Assembly (NCBI RefSeq): GCF_041807705.1
Contig: NZ_JBGTYY010000008.1
Coordinates: forward strand, 1-64,000
DNA length: 64,000 bases
Direction: 5' to 3'
Source of the DNA: Mannheimia sp041807705
Lineage (GTDB): Bacteria > Pseudomonadota > Gammaproteobacteria > Enterobacterales > Pasteurellaceae
A program made the translations under genes and the position numbers. Below, piece by piece: positions 7,450 to 13,711 of the stretch (position 1 is its first letter; every line of letters starts with the position of its first letter). A model generated the notes under the pieces. It was given only the letters and a program-made list of their open reading frames with translations, was not told the DNA's origin and made no database searches.

Positions 7450-7636
7450 CTTTTCTCCCCTGTCCTTTTGCCTGAGCGTTTCACGCATTGTTGCATTTTC
7501 GCCTTCGGCGGCTGATATTTCAGCTCTCTCCAAGGGTTCGTCCAGTAACAGTCCTCGCAACTTAGTTGCACCTGAAAGAGTTTACCTCGTCGGTGGAATG
7601 TTAATTCATTTCTCTCCAGCTACCTTCATCCGAACA
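7450..7636 (-). promoter_or_regulatory. Tandem glycine riboswitch
   Basis: On the minus strand the leader contains two aptamer-like modules. The first has CTGGAGAGA, CCGACGAGGTAAACTC and CAGGTGCAA; the second has TTGGAGAGAGC, CCGCCGAAGGCG, AAACGCTCAGGCAAAAGGAC and GGGGAG. These are the hallmark conserved stretches of glycine aptamers in tandem, and they end about 140 bases before the symporter start. Whether it switches transcription or translation cannot be read with certainty. Confidence 0.92.
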
Positions 7637-7663
7637 ATCTGATTTATTTTATATTGTAAAATA

Positions 7664-7695
7664 AAAAAGAGTTGCCAAATTCTAGCAACTCTTTT
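7664..7695 (-). terminator. Rho-independent terminator after tqsA
   Basis: On the minus strand, AAAAGAGTTGC pairs with GCAACTCTTTT around a nine-base loop and is followed by T-rich sequence. It lies 17 bases past the stop of the gene ending at 7712 and insulates it from the riboswitch. Confidence 0.8.
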
Positions 7696-7711
7696 CCGCT
7701 CGTCAAGCAGT

Positions 7712-8764
7712 TTAGTGATATTTTTTTCCTCGAGGTATTTCGTCTAAATCACTAAACAAAACAGCATATTTTCTTGTATCCTTATTGGATTCCAAAGCTA
7801 CCTTACACGCCATTGTTAAAGGAACTGAGAGTAGCATTCCTACAGCTCCAAGCAACCAGCCCCAAAATAGAAGTGAAAGGAATACCACAAGAGTTGAAAG
7901 CCCTAATTTTTTCCCCATTAATCGAGGCTCTAAAGCATTACCAACAATCATATTAATAGCAACCATACCAATTAATGTTCCTAGTGCAACTGAAAAGTTA
8001 TTTAGTACAAGAGCTTGAATGACAATTGGAATACTAGCTAAAATTGAACCGATATTGGGAACATAGTTAAGTAAAAAGCTAAACATAGCCCATAAAATAG
8101 CGTATTGAACATCTAACGATATTAATAATATCCATACCAAAATCCCGGTAAGGAGGCTGACAAAGGTTTTTACGCCTAAATAACCGATTACCCCTTCTAA
8201 TACTTGGTTAATATACTCTTTTTCATTACGTAAATCATCGTCGTCACTTAATGCCAAGGCCAGCTTGTATTTCGCTACAGGCATTTCCATTAGCATAAAA
8301 ATGACAATTAAAAAGACTACAAAAATATTCGATAATGTACCGGAAAGCCCAACTAATAATGTATGAACGAAATTCATAATGGAACTTGGGTCAAATTTAC
8401 TCATTATTTCTTCTTGTGAAATAGTGATGGGAAAATTCCATTTTTGTGTAAATTCAATAAGCGTACGTACTTTGGCTGAGAGCTGTGTTTTATATTGCGG
8501 TATTGAACCGGTAAACTCTTGTAGTGAGTTATTAATGATACCTGCAAAAAAGGTAAAACCTAACAGAATTACAACCAGTAAGAGCGTAATTGCTAACCAT
8601 AACGGAATTTTCCGTCTTGTCATAAAGTTAATTATTGGTGAGCAAATAATTGCAATAAAAAGAGCGAGTAGGAAAGGTACTACAATTTCACTAGATAATT
8701 TTATGCCGGCTAGAATAATGATAATAGCGGCGATAGCAACTAGAGTTTTAGTTGAATGTCTCAT
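7712..8764 (-). CDS. tqsA: AI-2E family transporter, TqsA-like
   Basis: The 350-residue polytopic inner-membrane protein has the family layout: paired N-terminal helices (IVVPFLLALFIAII), a central soluble region, and a helical C-terminal half with NYVPNIGSILASIP and GLSTLVVFLSLLFWGWLLGAVG. The latter blocks are nearly identical to E. coli TqsA, which exports autoinducer 2. A terminator follows and no operon partner is evident. Autoinducer transport is inferred from similarity. Confidence 0.85.
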   Translation of the reverse strand: MRHSTKTLVAIAAIIIILAGIKLSSEIVVPFLLALFIAIICSPIINFMTRRKIPLWLAITLLLVVILLGFTFFAGIINNSLQEFTGSIPQYKTQLSAKVRTLIEFTQKWNFPITISQEEIMSKFDPSSIMNFVHTLLVGLSGTLSNIFVVFLIVIFMLMEMPVAKYKLALALSDDDDLRNEKEYINQVLEGVIGYLGVKTFVSLLTGILVWILLISLDVQYAILWAMFSFLLNYVPNIGSILASIPIVIQALVLNNFSVALGTLIGMVAINMIVGNALEPRLMGKKLGLSTLVVFLSLLFWGWLLGAVGMLLSVPLTMACKVALESNKDTRKYAVLFSDLDEIPRGKKYH

Positions 8765-8807
8765 AAATATCCTTAATTATAAGTGATTTAAAATCAGTAT
8801 TTTCAAA

Positions 8808-9221
8808 TTATCGGTTTTCAAACCAACTTTCTAAAATTAAACAAGCGGAAATGGAATCCACTTTATCTTTTTTTAATGCTTTATAGCCACCACGAGAAAA
8901 AATTTCTGCTTTGGCTTCAACGGTGGTTAAACGTTCATCTTGCAACTCAACTGGCAAATTAAAACGCCCATTTAAACGGTTGGCGAATTTCCTTGCTCTT
9001 TGGGTTAAAGGTTGTTCTGTTCCGTCCATATTTAACGGCAAGCCGACCACTAAAATATCGGGCTTCCATTCTGTTAAGAGTTTACCAATCTGTTTCCAAT
9101 TCGGAATACCATCTTGCGCCTTAAATGCCGGTAAGCCTTGAGCAGTACCTGTAATACTTTGCCCAATAGCACAGCCGATGCTATTTGTGCCGAAATCGAA
9201 TGCGATGACAGTTTGTCCCAT
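8808..9221 (-). CDS. ruvX: YqgF/RuvX pre-16S rRNA nuclease (putative Holliday junction resolvase)
   Basis: The 137-residue RNase H-fold protein has acidic residues at the expected places: FDFGTNSIGCAIG at the N-terminus, ELQDERLTT in the middle and KVDSISACLIL near the end. Members process the 5' end of 16S rRNA. Its ATG overlaps the stop of yqgE (TAATG), so it is the third gene of the rsmE-yqgE-ruvX operon. Confidence 0.93.
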   Translation of the reverse strand: MGQTVIAFDFGTNSIGCAIGQSITGTAQGLPAFKAQDGIPNWKQIGKLLTEWKPDILVVGLPLNMDGTEQPLTQRARKFANRLNGRFNLPVELQDERLTTVEAKAEIFSRGGYKALKKDKVDSISACLILESWFENR

Positions 9222-9781
9222 TACGCTCTCCCTGCTCTTGCCGGTATGCTGGAAAGCCCCATCATTTCATAGGCTTCTGCCCAGCGGTCTAAATAACCTG
9301 TTTCAAACAAGGTTTTTTCATTTGCTTCCGATACAATCCAATAATTTTGAGCAATTTCTTGCTCTAACTGATTGGTTCGCCACGTTGAACAACCTAAGCA
9401 AACAATAAATTTTTTGGGTGATTCAGCTTTGCCGAAAGAGTCTAACACATCGCCCGAGGTTGTGAGTGTGATTTTATCGGTGATCGGATAAGTATGGATA
9501 AAATCATTCTCTGTTTTGGTGTGAATAATAAAGCCTCTGTCTTGATTTACTGGTCCGCCGCTTAATACCATTTGGTCTCGATTGTAATCACGTTGGTTTG
9601 CCATTTGGAAATCCATACGGGTAATTAATTCCAATACCGATAAATCCGTTGGTGTATTAATTACAACCCCCATCGCCCCTTGCTGATTATGTTCACAAAT
9701 ATAGATAACGGTGCGTTCAAAATAATCATCGTCCATTTCAGGTGTGGCAATTAGGAATTTGCCTTGTAAATTTTCTAGCAT
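9221..9781 (-). CDS. yqgE: YqgE/AlgH family protein (UPF0301)
   Basis: The 186-residue protein starts MLENLQGKFLIATPEMDD at 9781, where ATG overlaps the rsmE stop (TAATG); the frame extends to 9799 but those codons lie in rsmE. The family hallmarks ATPEMDDDYFERTVIYICEHN and GAMGVVINTP are present. Biochemical function is not established; the constant linkage to ruvX and rsmE suggests a ribosome- or nucleic-acid-related role. Confidence 0.92.
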   Translation of the reverse strand: MLENLQGKFLIATPEMDDDYFERTVIYICEHNQQGAMGVVINTPTDLSVLELITRMDFQMANQRDYNRDQMVLSGGPVNQDRGFIIHTKTENDFIHTYPITDKITLTTSGDVLDSFGKAESPKKFIVCLGCSTWRTNQLEQEIAQNYWIVSEANEKTLFETGYLDRWAEAYEMMGLSSIPARAGRA

Positions 9782-10512
9782 TAAATATCTCCAAAACAAA
9801 CTTGTAGGGCAGTAATAGCGGCAAGGGAAGCCGTTTCTGTGCGTAGCACTCGTTTGCCTAATAATACTTCAGTAAAGCCTTCAGTTTCTGTCATCGCAAT
9901 TTCTTCTGCCGATAATCCGCCTTCTGAGCCAATTAATAAACGCACGCCAGCGTTCGGTACATTGGGTAGTTCACGAATAGTGTATTTCGCTCTTGGGTGT
10001 AAGTTGAGTTTCAGCATTTCATCTTGCTCTTTACACCAATCGGTAAGCTTTATAATCGGGCGAATTTCAGGAATTTCATTTCGTCCACATTGTTCGCAAG
10101 CGGCAATCGCAATTTTTTGCCATTGTTGTAGTTTTTTATCTTGGCGTTCGTCATTAAGCTTTACGCCACAACGTTCCGACCAAAGAGGGGTAATGGTTTT
10201 AACGCCTAACTCCACTGATTTTTGAATGGTAAATTCCATTCTATCGCCTCTGGAAATGACTTGTCCTAAGTGAATCGGCAAATTAGATTCTCTATCATCT
10301 AATTCACTTGAATTAATTTTTGCAATAATTTGGCGTTTTTCAACCGCTTGTAACGTTGCGTGAAAAATGTGGTTTGAACCATCAAACAAAATAATTTGCT
10401 CGCCTTCTTTCATTCGCAACACTCGCCCAACGTGATTAAACGCATCTTCACTTAAAATGCAACTTTGCTGATTTGCTAATGGCTCTGGGTGGTAAAATCT
10501 TGGGATTCTCAT
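9781..10512 (-). CDS. rsmE: 16S rRNA (uracil-1498-N3)-methyltransferase RsmE
   Basis: This 243-residue SPOUT-fold enzyme methylates U1498 of 16S rRNA with S-adenosylmethionine. An N-terminal PUA-like domain (LSEDAFNHVGRVLRMKEGE) is followed by the knot region with IGSEGGLSAEEI and the C-terminal LGKRVLRTETASLAAI, which bind cofactor. First gene of an operon with yqgE and ruvX; all junctions overlap. Confidence 0.95.
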   Translation of the reverse strand: MRIPRFYHPEPLANQQSCILSEDAFNHVGRVLRMKEGEQIILFDGSNHIFHATLQAVEKRQIIAKINSSELDDRESNLPIHLGQVISRGDRMEFTIQKSVELGVKTITPLWSERCGVKLNDERQDKKLQQWQKIAIAACEQCGRNEIPEIRPIIKLTDWCKEQDEMLKLNLHPRAKYTIRELPNVPNAGVRLLIGSEGGLSAEEIAMTETEGFTEVLLGKRVLRTETASLAAITALQVCFGDI

Positions 10513-10561
10513 TTTATCTCTCTTTAAAATACATCAAAGGCAGACTTATGTCTGCCTTATG

Positions 10562-10853
10562 CTAAGGGTAAAGTTTAGAGCAGTGAATAACGGTTTTAAT
10601 GATCACTATATTGCTTTTGATTTCATACACAATGCGGTATCTATTATGATAAAGCTCTCTCGTATTGGCGACTTTACCTCGAACGCCCATTTCAGGGAAC
10701 ATAGCAAGATGATTAATGCTATTTTCAAGTATCTTCCAAGATACGAATACCACTACTGGCATATCCAGTAAATTCACTTACTGAACGAGCAATTAACTGA
10801 AGGTTTTTAATCGCTTTTTCAGTAAATTGAATTTCAAGCAACTCTTTTGGCAT
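10562..10853 (-). pseudogene. ParE/RelE-type toxin, frameshifted
   Basis: From ATG 10853 the frame reads MPKELLEIQFTEKAIKNLQL and continues to GIRILEDT before a stop. The adjacent frame then continues as LENSINHLAMFPEMG and TRELYHNRYRIVYEIKSN to the stop at 10562. Joined, the pieces give a protein of about 97 residues with the ParE/RelE layout: an N-terminal helix pair, a TREL strand, the RIVYE strand and a C-terminal basic/His segment. The break is near GAAGATACTTGAA and needs loss of one base or gain of two. The antitoxin gene overlaps the 5' end by 20 bases and is intact. Confidence 0.72.
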
Positions 10854-11007
10854 TTTTTGCCCCTTCAAAGGCTGCAGCAATTACTTTAGCACGCATTTCT
10901 TCTATAGAATAAACTCGCCCGTGCTTAATATCTTCATCTGCTTCACGAATTTGCTCGTGCAAATAATCAAGATACTCTTGGCTGACATTATAATAAGGAT
11001 TGTTCAT
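10834..11007 (-). CDS. Antitoxin of a type II toxin-antitoxin pair
   Basis: The 57-residue acidic protein starts at MNNPYYNVSQEYLDYLHEQI; AGGAGG lies six bases upstream of ATG 11007, which decides the start over 11025. The C-terminal half (HGRVYSIEEMRAKVIAAAFEG) resembles antitoxin linkers that pair with ParE/RelE toxins. The gene order and 20-base overlap with the toxin fit a type II module. With the toxin broken, this is now an orphan antitoxin. Confidence 0.65.
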   Translation of the reverse strand: MNNPYYNVSQEYLDYLHEQIREADEDIKHGRVYSIEEMRAKVIAAAFEGAKNAKRVA

Positions 11008-11106
11008 ATTTTCCTCCTCTGGCAATTTCTACATTGTGTACTTTAGCTGTCGTTTTATCAAGTAAATTTCTTGGATTTTTCGAGCGATATCACAAAATAG
11101 AAAATA

Positions 11107-11164
11107 ACAAGCGGTTAAATTCTTTTCATTTTTTGCAAAAAATCGAAGAAATTTAACCGCTTGT
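11107..11164. terminator. Inverted pair of uptake signal sequences forming a hairpin
   Basis: ACAAGCGGTTAAATT at 11107 and its inverted copy ending ACCGCTTGT at 11164 can form a long stem. It sits just past the yajG stop on the minus strand. Inverted USS pairs at gene ends are typical of Pasteurellaceae and are thought to double as terminators. Confidence 0.7.
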
Positions 11165-11183
11165 AAGGTTCAATTAATCGTTA

Positions 11184-11771
11184 TTATTTGAACTGATGGA
11201 TAGCTGCAGCAACTTCATTATCGTTATAAATCGCTTTAACAACATCAGAGTAAGCTTGGTCTAATACTTTCTTAATTTCATCATTACTTGCACCAAATGC
11301 ACCTTCATAACCGCGAGTTGCGTTGAAGTTTTTGCTAAAGTTACCTCTTGTTCCTTGAACAGTTACTTCAACACCTACTTGGGCATTTGCTTTATAGCGT
11401 AAGTTGCCTTGCTCAACGGTTGCGAAGAAGTTGCGAATATTGACCACTACGTTTGCATTCGCGGCACCTTGCACAATTTGGAAACCTTTTGCATTAAGGT
11501 CTTGCTGTACGGCTTGTTGGAACATTGCAGCCACTTCAGGTACAGCAGTTAAGCGAATTACTTCACCATTTTTTGTATAGCTTGCGACTTCGCGTGAGGC
11601 ACGTAAATCTTGTGTCATTACATTAACTGCAGCAGTTTGATTATTGGTATTAAATACCGCCGTTGGTGTTGGCGTTGAGAAAGTTAAGGTATTTGATTGA
11701 CTTTGGCAACCAGCTAACAATGCAGTTGCTAAAGTGGTTGCTAACACTAAGGTTTTTTTAGATAGTTTCAT
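11184..11771 (-). CDS. yajG: YajG family lipoprotein
   Basis: The 195-residue protein starts at MKLSKKTLVLATTLATALLA (AAGGA upstream decides the start). It has a lipobox ending LLAGC, so it is predicted to be lipid-anchored at residue 22. The mature part begins QSQSNTLTFSTPTPT, followed by a mixed alpha/beta domain, and resembles E. coli YajG. It diverges from bolA with about 90 bases between starts, as yajG and bolA do in E. coli. Biochemical role unknown. Confidence 0.82.
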   Translation of the reverse strand: MKLSKKTLVLATTLATALLAGCQSQSNTLTFSTPTPTAVFNTNNQTAAVNVMTQDLRASREVASYTKNGEVIRLTAVPEVAAMFQQAVQQDLNAKGFQIVQGAANANVVVNIRNFFATVEQGNLRYKANAQVGVEVTVQGTRGNFSKNFNATRGYEGAFGASNDEIKKVLDQAYSDVVKAIYNDNEVAAAIHQFK

Positions 11772-11858
11772 AGTAAATCCTTCTTTTAAAGAAATTTTGA
11801 GATAATTTGACTCTAGTATAGTATTATTTATCTTGGTTTCCAATCAAAGAGAGTAGAA

Positions 11859-12170
11859 ATGTTAATAGAACAGACAATTATTCAGAAAATTAGTGCTGAG
11901 TTTTCCCCAATTTTTTTAAACGTGGAGAACGAAAGCTATATGCACAGCTCAGGTAGAGGGGCGGAATCTCACTTCAAGCTGATCTTAGTATCGGATAAAT
12001 TTGATGGAAAAAGAGCGGTTGCCCGTCATCAAGCGGTTTATGCCTGTTTGGCGGAAGAACTGGAAAATGGTGTTCACGCACTAGCTCTGCATTTATACAC
12101 GCAAAGTGAATGGGCAGAAATTGGCGGAACTGTGCCGAAATCGCCAAATTGTTTAGGTGTGGGGCAGTAA
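11859..12170 (+). CDS. bolA: BolA family protein
   Basis: The 103-residue protein has the BolA fold: ESYMHSSGRGAESHFKLILVSDKFDGKRAVARHQAVY, then a C-terminal HALALHLYTQSEWAE helix with the conserved His. BolA proteins bind glutaredoxin Fe-S clusters and influence envelope genes. Preceded by the ribosome-binding site GAGAG. Confidence 0.93.
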   Translation: MLIEQTIIQKISAEFSPIFLNVENESYMHSSGRGAESHFKLILVSDKFDGKRAVARHQAVYACLAEELENGVHALALHLYTQSEWAEIGGTVPKSPNCLGVGQ

Positions 12171-12262
12171 CTGCTCAAAATTTGATTTAATTTATTTTGT
12201 GAAGAAAATGCTTGAAAGAAAAGTGTAAAATTGCTATATTTATGCTTGTCTTTTATTGATTC

Positions 12263-12352
12263 GGTGAGATGTCCGAGTGGTTGAAGGAGCACGCCTGGAA
12301 AGCGTGTATATGGGAAACTGTATCGGGGGTTCGAATCCCCCTCTCACCGCCA
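12263..12352 (+). tRNA. tRNA-Ser (anticodon GGA)
   Basis: The 90-base cloverleaf has acceptor stem GGTGAGA/TCTCACC, anticodon stem-loop CGCCTGGAAAGCG (anticodon GGA), a long variable arm (TATATGGGAAACTGTATC) typical of serine tRNAs, T-loop GTTCGAATC, and an encoded CCA end. Confidence 0.97.
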
Positions 12353-12435
12353 TTCAATTTGAAAGATTCCTTACTGTTTTCATAGATATTTCCTTGGTTA
12401 AGTAAAAGTAGAAATACTTTTTCATTTTTAGGTTG

Positions 12436-12467
12436 TCCCTAAGCAATTTTGCTTGGGGATTTTTTTA
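12436..12467 (+). terminator. Rho-independent terminator downstream of tRNA-Ser
   Basis: TCCCTAAGCAA pairs with TTGCTTGGGGA (one G-T pair) and is followed by seven T residues. It ends the tRNA transcript. Confidence 0.8.
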
Positions 12468-12488
12468 TCTCTCAAATGTAGAAATAAA

Positions 12489-12512
12489 AAAGAGATTCTT
12501 TCGAATCTCTTT
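12489..12512 (-). terminator. Rho-independent terminator after the NlpE-like gene
   Basis: AAAGAGATTC pairs with GAATCTCTTT around a four-base loop. On the minus strand it is followed by TTTTTATTTC. It begins six bases past the stop of the gene ending at 12518. Confidence 0.75.
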
Positions 12513-12517
12513 CACAA

Positions 12518-12889
12518 TTAATGTACTTTATTTAATTTATAATTATTGGGGCTTTCTACGGTATTACCATTTGGATCACAAAGCTCTACATATTGGTCTT
12601 GCACTTTAAATGCGAGATTGCCTGAGGCTTTTTCTAAACGAATCACATTTGGTTTGTTTGGTTCTTGGCGATAAGTTCCATTATCACGATAAGCGTATTC
12701 TTTTTTATCTTTAAAATAAATAGTATCGTACTGATATGTTTTATCCGCATTGAGTGTTAATTTTGCTTCGATTTTCTCACAATCTGCACAAGGTAATACG
12801 CCTGCATAGCTACCTGTTACCGTTTTTTGTGGTAGTAATGAACAAGCACTTAAGATAGCGGTAAATCCAATTACTGCAATTTTTTTCAT
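12518..12889 (-). CDS. NlpE-like lipoprotein (copper resistance/envelope stress N-terminal domain)
   Basis: The 123-residue protein has a lipoprotein signal peptide (MKKIAVIGFTAILSAC, lipid Cys 16). It also has the NlpE N-terminal domain signature GSYAGVLPCADCEKIEAKLT, with a CxxC pair, and a second typical stretch (YRDNGTYRQEPN). E. coli NlpE is longer and signals surface contact through Cpx; this protein carries only the first domain plus a late Cys. The role is inferred from the domain. Confidence 0.75.
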   Translation of the reverse strand: MKKIAVIGFTAILSACSLLPQKTVTGSYAGVLPCADCEKIEAKLTLNADKTYQYDTIYFKDKKEYAYRDNGTYRQEPNKPNVIRLEKASGNLAFKVQDQYVELCDPNGNTVESPNNYKLNKVH

Positions 12890-12909
12890 ATTCTGTTCCT
12901 CTTTTTAGA

Positions 12910-13212
12910 TTATTTAACGCTCGGATTTACTTTAAATTCAAGCTGGGTAATTTGGGGTAATTCGGTTTGTATCTGTACTAACAGCGAGGCTTGTTGTAAC
13001 AATAAACCTTGTCTTACTGTTGCACTTTGTACATTAATAATGAGCTGATTATCAACTAAATTTGCCACACGGTAAAGCCCACGATAAGATTCCGGCAAGA
13101 TTTTCTGAATTTTTTGGTTTAAATCATTCACAAAATTTGCTTTTTCGACAATTCGACTTAATGTTGAGTTCTGTAAAATGTCGTTAATCTTTTTAGGTGC
13201 TGAATTTTTCAT
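12910..13212 (-). CDS. DUF721/DciA-like protein
   Basis: The 100-residue protein shows the DUF721 pattern: an N-terminal helix (INDILQNSTLSRIVEKA), a central VANLVDNQLIINVQSATVRQGLLLQ block and a short C-terminal beta tail. In many bacteria DciA helps load the replicative helicase. It diverges from secM-secA, a common neighbourhood for this family in gammaproteobacteria. Confidence 0.7.
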   Translation of the reverse strand: MKNSAPKKINDILQNSTLSRIVEKANFVNDLNQKIQKILPESYRGLYRVANLVDNQLIINVQSATVRQGLLLQQASLLVQIQTELPQITQLEFKVNPSVK

Positions 13213-13332
13213 CTATTATTTACTTTATCTCAATTTTTATACTTGATTTTACGTTACTTGACCCAATTATTTGATAATTATGATTGAATTTAGCGTATAA
13301 TCACTTAAATTTTTTTACTTCACCTTAACTTG

Positions 13333-13653
13333 ATGAGCTTATTCTTTAAACACTTTCATAAAACGCCTTTTTGGTCGCAACTTTTTTTTGGAATGGTTGC
13401 GATGCTTGCGTTACCTGAAATTCAGGCAATTAATGCAAATGAAAGTGAGCAAGAAGCGGTTATCAATCAATCTTTTCTTCAGTATGCTCAAGCAACCAAT
13501 GAGCTAGAACAGCAATCTCTTTTTATTGCAGAATTGAACCATAACATTGTGGAAATTAAACCACAAGCGGTTAAATTTTGTGAATTTTTTACCAAATCTT
13601 ACCGCTTGGATAAACAAAATATTTATCCAATTCGGGCAGGGCCTCACTCCTAA
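13333..13653 (+). CDS. secM: SecM, secretion monitor with IRAGP arrest motif
   Basis: The 106-residue protein has a long signal sequence (SQLFFGMVAMLALPEIQA) and ends NIYPIRAGPHS. IRAGP is the core of the ribosome-arrest motif, which stalls translation until SecA pulls the nascent chain. The upstream arrest residues differ from E. coli (FxxxxWIxxxxGIRAGP): the positions equivalent to W155, I156 and G161 are Asp, Lys and Pro here. ATG 13333 is preferred over TTG 13330; no good ribosome-binding site is seen. secA begins 58 bases downstream, and the end of secM can pair with the secA ribosome-binding site. Confidence 0.9.
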   Translation: MSLFFKHFHKTPFWSQLFFGMVAMLALPEIQAINANESEQEAVINQSFLQYAQATNELEQQSLFIAELNHNIVEIKPQAVKFCEFFTKSYRLDKQNIYPIRAGPHS

Positions 13654-13704
13654 CTATAAATTTAACCTTTAAAATCAACTAATTAACAATATTTATATTT
13701 AGGA
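13648..13704 (+). promoter_or_regulatory. secM-secA translational control hairpin
   Basis: TCCTAACTATAAAT (13648-13661, starting at the last sense codon of secM) is complementary to ATTTATATTTAGGA (13691-13704) at 13 of 14 positions. The right arm includes the AGGA ribosome-binding site of secA. A ribosome stalled with the arrest-motif Pro codon (13642-13644) in its A site would cover the left arm and free the secA site. Confidence 0.75.
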
Positions 13705-13711
13705 AACTACA

